Made by a program: the position numbers and the translations under genes. Under the pieces are notes generated by a model, which was not told the origin of the DNA, did no database searches, and saw nothing but the letters and a program-made list of their open reading frames with translations. DNA of 64,000 nt from Trichuris trichiura (taxonomy: Eukaryota > Nematoda > Enoplea > Trichinellida > Trichuridae): the NCBI GenBank assembly GCA_037903355.1, contig JBAJFE010000005.1, forward strand, positions 1,364,001-1,428,000. The letters run 5' to 3'. Shown one piece after another: positions 27,201-39,827 of the stretch (position 1 is its first letter; the number at the start of each line of letters is the position of its first letter).

Positions 27201-28702
27201 TCTGCCTGTTCAAGCATCAACTGAAATTGCGAGTTACTCCATTGAGCTTGGATTGAGCGGGAAAATTGAATATTATTTCTTGACGCAACCTGTAATTATT
27301 AAAAGAACCAAAAGACTGTCCACTTTCGACTACTGATTGACAAAATAGTCACAGACCCACCGGCACGTATCGTTCATCAGCCTTTCATGATGCATTACGA
27401 GGTTTTATGAAGTCTTCACATTAGCAGACTCCTTTATAAAAGCTCATACAAAATTTTTGCGGCAATTAGTTTATCGCGAAGGGAAGAACAAGTTTTCAAA
27501 ACAACGACTTAACGTACACCGTTTAAGCTACGCATCTCTTTCCTGCACATCTTGCAAATAGGAAGTAGGCGCATTCACCGCTAACCATCTGCTTCATTTG
27601 GTCTCTCCGTACATTATTGATAAAAATCTACGTGCATCAAAAAGATGTGCTCCGACAGTTGGTGTAACTGCCCGGAAGATATTTTTAAATTTGAAAAGCT
27701 CATTAAGCATAGAAAGCGCAAGTGACATTTAAGGTCATTGAACCCTGACAGACTCGAACACATATTTTAACGCTTAAGCTACACCATAAGCTTAACGTGA
27801 ATCACCCATTAGCTATCTGCCGAGTAGAATTTTAAAAAATTTGCATAAATTCGACGCCAATTACAAATCTATGCAATAAGCATAGGCGGTGATAGCATTT
27901 GCCATTTAAAGGCATCAGCTTCGGCTACTTACCTCCGACGTCTTCGAATTGACTCCATTGGAAAGTTGAACCCCCTTTTCACATTCCGGCGGATCTGTAC
28001 GGCTTGTTGCAAACCGTTTCCTGCATATGCTAATGTGCATTTCAAACTGGTCTTTCCATTTAGCCGTCAATCAAATAGCTTTTTCTTCACATACGCATAC
28101 TGCCATAACGGCAGCGTTGTTGATCTTCTAAATACTTCAACGTAAGGCGTTGACGCCTATTGGTCTTTCAGTGGGACATTGAAAATATTTCATTCCTTAA
28201 ATGGCCTACTGATTTCCTTTAAAAAGAGCCATCCTCCAATGGGAAAAAGATACGTGAGCGAAGAGCGTCGACTTGAATCTGCGATTACTAACGACTTGGT
28301 TGGACATTGACTGACGCATCCGTAACGTCATACTTAGTTGCTTTCTTGTTTCCGTCCAATAGCAGTCTATTTTGCGTATGTAAAATCAGCTTATAGGCCA
28401 ACAGCCGCATTTTCTTGCTGTTGTTAGCCAAAAAAAGTAGTTGTAGCCGAATGTTTTCTTTTTCAACGGAACATCCAAGTCAATAAGCATCTTTTACCGG
28501 CGCCATTTTCAAGAAAACAACAAGGCGCGCACGCTTCTTCGCGTTTGGCACCCTCGTGAGTGTACGACGTCAGGTGAAGGGCAAAATGACTTGTCGCAAA
28601 ATTGGGAACGCAAACCATCTGCTGCTGCTCAGCTGCCATCATTCTCTGACAGGTGACATGTAGGCGACGAAAACGAAAAACATTTTTCTTCTTTCGTTCC
28701 AT
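18231..28702 (-). CDS. UVRAG: UVRAG (Vps38-like) autophagy/endosome protein; 3' exons firm, 5' exons tentative
   Basis: UVRAG is a Beclin1-Vps34 complex subunit in autophagosome maturation and endocytic traffic (family knowledge). Firm exons, complement: 19959-19748, 19669-19573, 19231-19153, 19096-18928, 18877-18799, 18743-18652, 18594-18231; they join in phase and give 363 residues plus stop. A coiled coil (QLVWVNAQLTLRRKE) is followed by LHLPDAEKY, ALGHTAHLVSVLSRIF, LPLRYPV, FEYGVFLLNKNIAQ and LRRSLGLPTSDLRCTLANV, the conserved UVRAG order. A Ser-rich C-tail ends near IWADD. A likely upstream coiled-coil exon is 22572-22467 (EQHVKQLKEEIESRLN). Weaker C2-region exons lie near 25238-25150 (NEHILFVLPEYSFSN) and 25850-25740 (MLDWKFTYSQL). 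A candidate first exon is 28702-about 28495 (RRLHVTCQRMMAAE, FALHLTSY). The 5' exon chain does not yet close in phase, and one or more exons are missing between 28.5 and 22.6 kb. Confidence 0.82.
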
Positions 28703-29972
28703 CACACTGCGAACGTTAATAGAAACTTACCTTTCTAAATTTGCATATGTCGCAAAATTCTTTCGCTTCCTTCAGACCTTTTCTGTCATTCAACGCACAA
28801 GTGCGCTAAGCGAATCAAAGCAATCGTAGCAAAACATAACATAGGCGAAGCAATAACGCGCCTTGTGCCGGAAGGGCGTTTACAGCTTTCTTTGCCACTT
28901 CAAGTAATGCTTTATTTACTTCCCGTCATTGGGCTGCTAAGGTGAAGAAGAAGAAACGGTCGGTTGCAAAGATGACGTTGACGATGACTTTATTTTCGAC
29001 ACTTCCGCGATGGGCGCGGAAACGACGCGCCATGTGGCCAACGTGGTAACGCCTTGAATTCCAGCAAAATGGCCGCGTTTGTTTTTGTTCAAATGTTTGT
29101 CGACTGGTTGAGAGTGACGGAAAAAGAAAAAAACAATTATCTCAATGGCTAATCACGCCGGGCGATTGTCCGAAAAAGGCTTTTTCAATGGGCGGCAGCG
29201 CAACTTTGCAACCAACCAACCACAATGCTCTCTTGCTCGTCACATTTTCATTCAACTTTTTTTTGTCAATTTCCATTTTTCGGCCTCCAATAATACATTT
29301 GCATTTTTGCGCTATCGGCACGCGTTCATTGGGTACCAATCGCTTTCTTGCCCAAATATAAGAGCCATTGTGTCCAACCATTGACAATGTTTGAGAATAG
29401 TAAGTAGTTTTTGCTCTTTAATGCCTCCTCCCGCGGAGGTAATGAAGATGTGCGCGCGTTGGACGGTCACGACCTTGACATCGTTGCCATTGAGTACAAA
29501 CAGAGATAGAAAGGTTTTTTTCGCCAATGGCCGCAAGCGGAGACGGACAGCAAAAAAATGCGTCAGCTTACCAATGGCAGGTGCCGATGCAAAACTTTTC
29601 TCTCAAAGGGATACAAAGCGGTCGTGCCTCTCTCTCTCTCTCTGCTGGAGTGATACGGATTGAGGTTGTTGTCTCCTTCCCGCTGGCTATTCATGCATGC
29701 CTGTGCCTATTGGACAATTGTTAGCCTAAAATTGACATTTCAATTGGCAGATGACTTGACGCTGCTGGCGCGCACGCTTATTTGGTCCTTTCATAGAACC
29801 GCTGTTCAATGAGAATCATCCAACGGCCCACCTGTCGCCATCTGTCGTCCATTGGTCGGTCGCCTACGTTGTGCTGCCCACTAGTCGTCCAATCTTGTAT
29901 TGCTACCCCGTTGATCAGGTAGAGCGTAAAGACTTTGTTGGTTTGTGGCCTCCTCTCTTTCTCTCTTAACAG
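28703..29972. other. Intergenic region between divergent UVRAG and RasGAP genes
   Basis: Probable shared upstream region of the two divergent genes. It has several CAAT-like (ATTGG/CCAAT) sites and a CT-rich run near 29630-29642. Open frames on both strands around 29142-29387 are mutual shadows with no family signal. First exons of the RasGAP may lie here, but I cannot place one. Confidence 0.4.
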
Positions 29973-32900
29973 ACATCTGCCGCAATTGCAGTACAACGCC
30001 AATGGTCCAACCAGAAGAACCGGTTGGCCTCACGGTGACATCCGAATACGCGTAGACGACGACCCCGCTGGGCCTTCGCTTTTCCACAGTTTCTGCCACT
30101 GTCCGGACGTTTCGCCATCGTTGGTTCACTATCTCCTTTCGCCGACCATATTTGGCAGTCTCGATTGTTCGCATCCGTCACTACGTGCCTTTGCTTCGTC
30201 GACGTTGTCGTTATGCGCGCCAGGTTGCGCATCGCCGAAAAGTGAGTTTTCTCTCTACTCTTCATTTGTACTTGAATTCCATTACTTTTTTACGTCTTCT
30301 TTTGGCCACCTGCTTCTAGTAGCCCAAAATTGTACGCTTCTTTAAAGCTATCCAACAGCTAGTAAGCTGACAATAATAGCTGACAGGTGCTTCTCATGCA
30401 GCAAGCATACTTCTGCTGCTGCTGCTTCTGCAGCTGCTTCTCTCCGCAAGTATTTCGGAGATCAATGCTTTGCGTCCAACTGGTGGCTGGATGAATAATT
30501 TATGTATGCGTCATCATTAGCGCAGACTTTAAGTATGGGCCAACAGCAGCGATCACGTCTTATCTTGAAACGGCGATGACCGTTGGTGGAACACTTTTTT
30601 CCGCCAGTCACTTTTGTATCCGCAACCACAGCTGCTTGCTTATCTTTGCTGCTGCGTCTTTTTTTAATTGCTTTGTGTATAAGCGCGAGCGAGCGCGCGC
30701 CTACGACAAGTCGCCAACATTCGACCTACGACAGCAGCAGCAGCAGCAGCAATCTGGTTCGTGCAAGCTCTGCCGGTGCAAAGCTTTTTATTAGCCGTTT
30801 ACAAGGCTGCCGTCCAAGAAGAAGTGAAAAACGTTCAAGTATATATCGCCTGCTTGCGCGCGCGCCCGCGTTTTCGTTTTCGCTCTTTGCTTAAGGCCGT
30901 ATAAGTGGCGCAAACGTCCGTCGCTTCACGATGCGCTCTTGCGCTCGTCTTCTCTCCAGTAAGCCATACGTTTTTCTCGTTCTTTTAGAACAAAAAAAAT
31001 ACTATACACCAAGTTTGGCATGTAGCATGAGTTTGCGGGTCCGCTGCAACAGGGCGTCATTTCGATCACTGTGTGACAAGCCCGTTTGGAGTTTTGTCAT
31101 CTTTGCGTCAACGGAGACTCGTCTCCTCTTGCCTTGGCCCATTTTGGACTCCGCTTTGCCTGCTGTGCTGCATCCGTTGGTTAAACTTTTCTTTTTTGCT
31201 TTTCGATGACAATCGTCATTGTTGACGCGACGTATTGGCATTCTCAAGCAAAGCTTAAGCATTTTTCACTCCGCCTACGCGCTATGGCGAAATCGTACGC
31301 GCTTTTTCTCCATTTCCTAAAATGTGTCAATATGGTCAACACAAGTGACGACGACGACCGACAATTGCTTGTCTATTCGAGTTGGCCGCAGAACGTCCAT
31401 AGTTGTCTAAAGCTAACCGCCGATGTCTACGCCCTCTCGTCGTACCATTAGGCTTTGTTTGCTTTATTGCTCGTGCACGTCCTTGCTTTATCTATGCCGA
31501 GGCAGACTGCGCGTCGCCAATGTCCAAATATGGGCACGCTTTTTATATATTCTCATTGCCTGCTTGCGTAGGTGGGCAAACATCTGTAACGCACTTAATG
31601 CAAACTTTCTGCCGGCAGATGTCCATAGCTTAGCACCGACAAGTTGGAAGCAACAAAGTACGAGAGCGCGTCAAACTTCTCTCTCTCTCTTATTGTATAG
31701 TGTCACTGCTCTTATTATTATTATTACTACCATAAGGACAGGCGGCAGTCGACCCAACGCTGCCGTAGTGGTTTTTCGTTACGGCGTTATCTCTCTTCTT
31801 TCGGCTTGTAATGTGATCGCGCGCTATTGTAGAGGGCGCCTCTGTTTGCTTCTCGACGCCCTTCCAGTATCCGGTAGGCAAAGGGTAAAGTGAGCAGACG
31901 CACACGGCGGCGGAGTTGCGCCACCAATAAGCACAGTGCGGACAGATGTTCGGTCGAACCAGGTGGATAGCCGAAGCTTGACCTCGGACAATGGCCAGCT
32001 GACCTGCCGATCGGAACCCACCAAATTTGTCCCATTGTCCCATCGCCCGCCTATATTTTGTTTGCACTCGGCCGACTGGTGCTGGTGATAACTTCATGCC
32101 CACGTGTCCAGCGGTCGGTGACCGCCTGGTCTTGTGTCCAGTCTCCGTCGGCTCGCTTGAACAATTGGTACTTGTGTTGCCAAGCCGGAAGCCTTTTTTT
32201 ATCCGCTGCCCAATAGCCCTAAGCGCGTGGGCGTTGTCGAGGTAACGTGCGCGCTGCGTTGCCTAGTTGCCGCGCCCAATTGGTCCAAGGGAACGGATGG
32301 TACCTGTCGGCTTTGGCCTTGGCGACGCGGTTTATCCCTATAGGCGACGTAGCAGGATCGATCTTTTTGTTGTTGTTGTTGACAGACGATCGTTCCCACG
32401 GTTGCGGTGGTGGCCAGTCAGGTTGGCCCATACAGCTGACAACTCCTCTGCCATTCCAAATCACACCTCGTTGTGACACATTTCCGTCTTATCAACTCGG
32501 CTTGAGAAGGAATGGCGTGTTGTCATTAGTAGTCGACGACGACCGGTTGGCCACTTTTTGTCCGGACAAGGTTGGTCACATCCTGCTTCCCCCGCGGCTC
32601 CATTAGCATTATTGAGTGATGGTCAGCGGTCCAAGGGCTTATATTTCAGTCTAGGTATTTCGGCAGCTTCTTCTTATCGGTAGTGCGCTGCTGTCGTCGG
32701 TGATGATTTTTATCTGCAGCAAAAACGTCATCCTCCCCATATAGTGTGCAGCGTAGCGAATGGAGAATCCGGTTTTCTCTTTCTCTCTGTCTATTGGACG
32801 CCCTTTTGGGACCGCTAATTTTGTTGGGCGCCGACGGTGGACGGCCGGCGCTCAAGCGCCGAAAACTCGGCCAGCGGACGGCTGTCTGTGCCCTTTTTTG

Positions 32901-35900
32901 TTCTTCTCGCCGTGTGTGTCGCTGACGCCATACCTTACTTGTCTCTTTCGTTGTCGAATACTAGTTGCGCTTGAAACTCGTCGATGCAGCAATGGCAACG
33001 TGCATTCGTTGCCAACGGGTCACCAATGACGGTCATCAGTGTTTGTCATCAAAGCTGCGCCAGTGCGCTGATTGTATAAATCTTTTGCGTGACCTCATGG
33101 CCATCCGTGAGGGCAGCCGTCGTCGTCATCAGTAGCAAGACCAACGTGAGGTGGTCATAAAGGCCACACATAAATTTCTACTCGTTATGAGTCGACGCTG
33201 TTTATGTACCAGCACTTTGTCGCTAAGCGTCATTCCCGAGCAGGGAGGTAGGCCCTAGTCCAACCCTTGTAATTTGCATAATTTAAAAGAATATCTACTT
33301 TAACTTTCATTGTTATCCGTTTAAATATTATTTGAATAATATCACTTACCTTTCGTAGAATGGGCGAACGATATTGGTGACCGCACTCGCGCCTCGAGCG
33401 AATTGGACACCTGGAGCCTTGATCGCCGTCCCTCAAAAAGCTCCAATCGTCCTTGTGCCTTTGGCACCATGCCGGCAAACCGACAAAATGTTGGCCAGCC
33501 GTCTTTGGTGACACCTTCTCCCGGCAGCAGGCTGGCGGTAAGTGGCTGTTGTCTGTTTCTTTTGCCCCTTCTCGCCTTCCAGAGGGCGCGCGATTCAAAG
33601 TTTCAAACTTGGCGTCGTTGGCAAGTTGCCAACGACGCCAAGTTTGAAATTTGAATTTCAGCCAACCAATTGCGGGCGTTGCTCCAAAGGCGATGATAAT
33701 TTCCATCCGGCGACGGTGGCGGCATCGTTCGCGTGCCTTTACGGTTCATCTGATGGTTTTTCGCTTGGTCGCCCTTTAGTTGCGTTTAGCTTTTGTTCCG
33801 GGCCAATGACCATACCGTTCGTCGTTGGGTAGGGTCCGTCTATTCCCGCCTATTTTACCGTAAGATCGATAGGATGAGTAGGCCCTTGGCGCGATAAGCC
33901 ATCGTCTAAGGACCTTGACCTCGGGCGTTTCCCAGCAACGACGGTTTGAAAATTACCGCCGACCCGTAAAGTCAGGTGGAACGGACATTGGCGGCCTATA
34001 AATCTTTCGTCCATCCGACCGTACTAAGAAGAGTAGGCGGTCGTCGCCTTGGAGCTCCTCGACGTCCGGTCATCCTCAAGGGCAGCTTTCGCAAGCAATC
34101 AGTTTCCGTTGACTTTCTCGTTGCGTCGCTAACGGTAACCAACTTCCGGTGTATCGTCAGTTGAAGGACAAAAGTTCAATTATCCCTCTTTCCGTACGCA
34201 AAACCAGTTTGGACATTTTACGCGTGGGCGCGTCAAGCTTGCTTGCATGAAGCGGCGGCGCGCAACTATTTTCAGAAAAGCCTCTTTAATCGTTTCGCCT
34301 CTTAGAACTTTTTCGTTCGGCCATTCCGGAGCAGCGCACTGAAGCGCACGAAGAGCTTTTCCAAGTTGGATCGCAAAAGATCACCGTTTGGCCTAACAGC
34401 GTGAGTATATTTTTGCACATGCTTACTAGTTGGTACCGGTCGACTCCTCCGCGTCGATGCGATCATCTTTCGCTGCGGTCAGTGAAAAATGGCGCCTTTT
34501 GTTGCTTGTCACACGCTTAGCTACATAGTTGGGGTGCCCTCACTAATCCGTTGATAGAGTATGCCAACTGCTTGGCGATTGCCGGGCGCGGTCGATGGGA
34601 GCCGCTATACGCTTTGTTGTTGTTATTGCTGGTGACGTACCTTTCATAACTCGTTTGTTCAATTCTGTTTCAGGAGCGCGCCTGCTGCTGGCGACTGGTA
34701 CGGGTGCGCGAACAAAGTTCGCAATTCTCGGTCGCACGACTCGCTTTTGGTGGGCCCCTCGCAGTCGACGTTAGCCGAGGGCACTTCATTGGTGCGAACG
34801 GTCGATTTGTCCAAGCCTGGATGTTCGGTGGTTCCAGTTCACGCGTCGCTACTTGGCACACCACATTGTTATCGCGTCAAATCGGTCGGCTCGGACGGAT
34901 CGGTGCTTAGCAGTAAATATTTTGCCTGCAAAACTGCCTGCGAACGAGACCGCTGGATTGCCAAGTGAGTCGCGTTCATTTCGACCCTTTTTCTAAACTC
35001 GCCCATTGCGCTGTGAGGCAAATGAGCAGACCGCGTTTTTTCACTTGTTTGAGAAAACCGGTATCGCGGTTGCCTTTCTCTCCGGTTGCGTCCAACCAAC
35101 GTTAAACATTCCTCCTCCTCCTTCTCTTCTTCGATGACCGTTGAATATTAAGCATAGCGGAGAGAAGAAGAAAACTATCAACAGATTCATAACCCAAATG
35201 CGAAGTGTACTCTGTTAATTTTTATATGACGACGGTAACTGTTAATATTATCAGGAAAGACGTTACCGAAATGTCCTCTGCATCTAGCGAGCTCCAAGTT
35301 GAGCAGCCCATTGGTCATTTTAGCCCTGTTAGACAACCGACAAGCAAAAAGTGCTCTCCATCATTGTACCCCTTTTCGCTCTCTGCCGTCAGCGGGGGCG
35401 TACTTTCGGCTGCAGTTGCTACTGTTGACATACATAAAACGAGCGACGACAGCCTGTTGTGGCCAACAATCCGTTTTTGGTCGTCGTCTTCGTCTAAACG
35501 TGCGCAGCATCGCGCACGTCGCGCTTTCCGCCCATTCATTCACATCCGTATTTGTTCAGCTCGCTGCTTTGAGGTGGCGCTGCGGTCGATCTTTTTTCGC
35601 GCTTTTTCACGGTCAGTGCTCCCGCGCTGGGCTTTGCTCCTATTTTTGCTGCTACTCGTTGCCAAATGCTGCGCTGACTGACGGTTGTTCAATTTCAGTC
35701 TAAGCCGGTCTATGCAACCAAATAGGGACCAATCGAAGCGACTGGAGAATAGCCTTCAAGTTTGGATTCTGGAAGCCAAAGGAGTTCTTACGAAGCGCCG
35801 GTGAGTCCATCTGGATCGACTGGGAACGTCCGTTGTTACTTTTTTCTTCAACTCTTAGATATCTTTGCGAATTATCCTTGGACGGACAAGTGCAAGCGCG

Positions 35901-38900
35901 TACTTCGTCAAAGTTGAATGCCAACATATGCTTCTGGGGCGAGCAGTTCGTGTTCACGTAAGCAACAGAGAGAGAGAGAGAGAGCCATTCGCTTTTGGCT
36001 CCACCTTCATTCCGCTGACGTCATCGCTTTTTTTTCTTTACAGCAATTTGGCCAGTCTTAACGGAATTACCATTGGTTTGTATCGCGAGTCGGAACGGAA
36101 AAAACGCAAAGAGAATAGAACAAGCCTCATTGGTCACGTGGACATTCCTGTCAATAGCCTTTGTTCGAAGTACCCCGTCGAAAAATGGTATGCTCATAAA
36201 GTCGTTTGAAAATTATAACATTTTGCCTATTTTCTTCTCCTTTCAAGGTACGTCATATGTGGTCATGACAAGTCGGCGTCCAAGGGCGGCGGCAGCGGCG
36301 AAGCGATTTCCTTACGGGTCAAGGCTCGCTTTCAAAGCGTCACCGTTCTACCATTGAAAGTCTACGTTCGGCTGCTGCAATTTCTCACGGAAAACTACCT
36401 CCAATTATGTCTTGTGTTGGAGCCGGTGCTCAGCGTCAGGGCCAAGGAGGACTTTGCCACCAGTTTGGTTAGAATTATGCATTCGCAGCATTTGGCCAAA
36501 AATTTTCTCTGCGATCTCATCATGGCCGAAATTGAAGGTTTAGGTAAAAAAAAGCCGCGCGCGGTGACCATTCATTCCATTTTGGCTTAATCAATTTTGC
36601 AGAAAATGACCATTTGATGTTTCGCGGCAATTCGTTGGCCACCAAAGCGGTCGAGGCTTACATCAAGCTCATAGGCGAACAGTATTTGCACAGAACGCTG
36701 GCTTCGTTCGTGCGTACGATTCAAAGTTCAGACGAGGATTGCGAAGTGGGTGCTTCTGACTGCTTAACGTTGGCGGTTGAATTTTTTATTTCGCAGGTCG
36801 ACCCTGAAAAGCTGTCCAACCGAGCGCTAATCGACAAACATCAGGAAGCATTGCTGACCGTTGTCCATTCGGCTTGGGGACGAATTTTAAATTCCTTTCA
36901 CGATTTCCCACTGTGAGCATCCGGCCAACGCCTTGTTAGTATGTCGTCACGTTGCTATGATTGCAGGGAACTTCGTTTGTTGTTTCACGAGGTGCGTAAG
37001 CGTTTGGCCGATTGTGGTCGCGGTGAACTAGCCGACAACCTGATCTCTTCGAGCGTTTTTCTTCGTTTCCTTTGTCCGGCAATTATGTCGCCCAGCTTGT
37101 TCAACTTAATACAAGGTAGGTTGACGAACCCTTCCCGCTTCGATACGCTTGAAAGTCCGCTGAAGTATTGTAAACATTGTGGTTTGAAACTTCGTTGTCG
37201 TGTAGAGAGGGGCTTATCGCGTACTTTTCCTTTAACTGTCGTGTCGTTTGTTGTTCTATCCAAAGATTGACAACTACAAATAGAGTAGACCGCGACGATG
37301 CGCACGTCGTGTTGAAATTCGAATTACGCTGGTCCAGTTCGGTGCTCGTCCAAAACTGGTCATTTTCCCATCGTTTGACATTTTGTCGATTCGTCACCGT
37401 TGATCATCGCCAGTGTCGTCGACATGTCCGCCTTAACACCGACAGCGAAGCGGAACAATTGTTTTTTCCATCCTCATTTCGCCAATCGCTTTTTGTTGCC
37501 ATTATTATTCACTCTCAATTCTTGCTCGTTAGCTAACTTAGATCCAACTTGTCATACATTGTACATCTGATTAATCGCTTCGGTAATAGGCATAATTTTT
37601 TTTTAGAGTATCCCTGCGGTAGGACAGCTCGCAATTTGACTCTTGTTGCCAAGACGGTACAGACGTTAGCCAATTTTAACAAGTTTGGCGGGAAAGAGCA
37701 CTACATGGAATTTATGAACCGCTTCGTCGAGGGTGAATGGGAGCATATGCGCCAATTTCTGCGCCGCATATCGGTAATACTCGAACTGTGCCCCGTCCGC
37801 CTTTTTTGTACGGCTTTTTTTTTGCAGAGTCCTCTGTGCTCGTCCGGTTTGCAAAGCAGAAATGCGGCTGAATGGAACGGCGTGATCGATTTGGGAAAAG
37901 ACCTTTCCTTGTTGCACGGTTTTCTAGCCGAAGTGCTGCCCGACGCAAACGCAAAAGTGAGCCCCTCTACCTTTTGCCTATTAAAGTTGCATAGGGTGGT
38001 TTGCACTTTTTAGAAACGTTCGTGGAGCATGCTGCCTACTTTGAACAGCATTGTGGAAGAGATTGGTAGCGCATACTGTAGGGAAGAATTGTCCATGCTC
38101 TCTTCGCGGTCAATGGACGAAAGCAATGACTCTACAACGGAAGGGGAAAAATCAAGATCTTATTGCCTTAGTACGGAAAGTAGTACCAGTGGCGAATCGG
38201 CTGGCAAACCTTCCACGCGCAATGACGAAGACTGCCCATGGTATACAATCATTGATGAGAATATTGGTCTTAGACGTATGGGCTTATTGGTGCAGCAAAG
38301 TCGTCTTAGCAAACATCCGGATGGATATAGGCAAAGTGCAGACTGTAGTAGTGCCTGTCTTCAGTCAAGACCACAGGAAGCCATCACGGCTAGTCAGCTG
38401 ATTTCCGGCAACAGTAGCAGTGATATTCGTTTTGTTGACGACGCCTCTGCAACCGGTACAGAGTATCATCGCACATCAACCAACAGCGGAGAGGTGTTCA
38501 GGGCGCAAAGAGGTTTGGATGGCAGCGAGGTATCGCAGGCGAGTTTATGTCAGACGACCGTTGCAACGTCGGACTACAATTCGTTGAGTAATAGTACGAA
38601 CAGTCCCGTTGGAAGTACGTGCAGCTGTAGCGGTGGTTCGTCAACTGCCGATCGCCGACCCAATCATTCGGATAGTACGGTTGACTTTGACGAATCGCCT
38701 GTCGCCTCATCGTCGCAGACGCATATACCAATGGCCGTATCCAATCCTTTATACTCGCTTCAGCAAGTACCGGCTATGCCATGCCGAAGTAGAGACGAAG
38801 CTGTTGGTGCCATTGCTCATAGCGATTTGATCTCCAAGAGAACGCCGCTTATTTGTGGCGGCGATTCGACGGAAGCAGCCGGTCGACCCTCGGCCCAAGT

Positions 38901-39827
38901 AGACGTAAGTTGGCTGAGCAAATAAGAATTTGAAATATTCTCTTAGTTCAAAAAACAGGCTCACAGCATTGGCAAGCCGCTTCTTCCTCGAACGAACCCA
39001 CGCTTTAACGGTGCTAGCTTTCAACACGCCAGAGCAATGTCTTTGTCCATTCCGGGTGTCGGCGGACCCTTAACCAGACCACCGTCCATTCAGAATTCGA
39101 CTTCGCACGACTCGACTACAGCTCAGGCGAGCTCTTCAAACGAACCAAACGCCGATCCATTCCATCGTTCGGCGGTTGGTCGATCCGAACTTTTGCTTTC
39201 CTATTTTATTTTTACCATACGTTGATTTCAGTTGATCCGAGAGCTGCGAGAGCTGAAGCAAAAACTTGAACTGTCGGAAAGTCGACTTCAGATGGCCGAA
39301 CAGAGGGAAAGAAATTGGAAACAAATGTAAGCGGAATCACGACTTGTTTCCATTTTGTATTGTTGTTTATTATTTTTTAAAAATGTTCTGTTAGGTATGA
39401 CGAACGTATTCCTGTATGGTCGGAACAGGTGCGCCCGGTGTTCAATCGGTTGCGCGAGGTCGAAGAGGAATTGCAGCAAGAAATAAATGCCAGCATTCAA
39501 AAGCAGATGATTATTGAGAAGCAGCGAGAGCGCATACATAGTCTTGTGGCTGCCAATGAGCGTTTGCTCAGTATGTTCCAACAGAAGGACAATTGTCAAG
39601 AATTGATGGCGCTGACCGAGAATTTGGCAAATGCGTTGACACCACCGGAGTCGGATGATGGCGGATCGCAGCAACGAGCCGTCAACAAGTGGGACGACGC
39701 AACGGCATTGTCAAATGGAATGACCAATTTAGGCATGAATGGCAACGGCGACGGTGGTAATGCCGATAAGTGCGCAGATGACTTGTTGCAAGCCGACTTT
39801 AGTCAGTTGAAGACGACCCAGTGTTGA
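29973..39827 (+). CDS. gap-2: SynGAP/DAB2IP-type Ras GTPase-activating protein (gap-2-like), 17 exons seen
   Basis: Stimulates Ras GTP hydrolysis at membranes (family knowledge). Exons: 29973-30241, 33359-33537, 34306-34400, 34674-34964, 35699-35800, 35859-35957, 36044-36187, 36248-36543, 36603-36745, 36797-36912, 36967-37115, 37607-37773, 37828-37956, 38014-38904, 38947-39174, 39232-39326, 39395-39827; phases agree, about 1274 codons. Exon 3 reads [18 protein letters not shown] as in DAB2IP. The end of a PH domain follows ([14 protein letters not shown]), then a C2 domain ([21 protein letters not shown]). The RasGAP domain keeps the arginine-finger loop FRGNSLATK and the FLR motif [15 protein letters not shown], so it should be catalytically active. 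A Ser/Thr-rich linker (38014-39174) leads to a C-terminal coiled coil ([20 protein letters not shown]). Exon 1 (29973-30241) is assigned only by good splice sites, an open frame and matching phase. The true start is not seen and alternative promoters are likely. Stop TGA at 39825. Confidence 0.9.
33601..33649. repeat. Near-perfect snap-back hairpin, 23-bp arms and 3-nt loop
   Basis: 33601-33623 is the exact reverse complement of 33627-33649, loop AGT, and about six further base pairs can form outside with one bulged base. It sits in the RasGAP intron 64 bp after the donor at 33538. It has the same architecture as the hairpin at 5351-5431 but an unrelated sequence. Confidence 0.85.

Noticed and set aside
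32994..33135. Small Cys-rich frame ([20 protein letters not shown]) that might be a zinc-binding peptide
   Set aside because: Ends after about 47 codons, has no matching splice partner and no family match; spacing is not a known finger.
35205..35681. 158-codon plus-strand open frame that could be an alternative RasGAP first exon
   Set aside because: It is within the intron 34965-35698, has a stop before the next acceptor and reads like low-complexity non-coding sequence on both strands.
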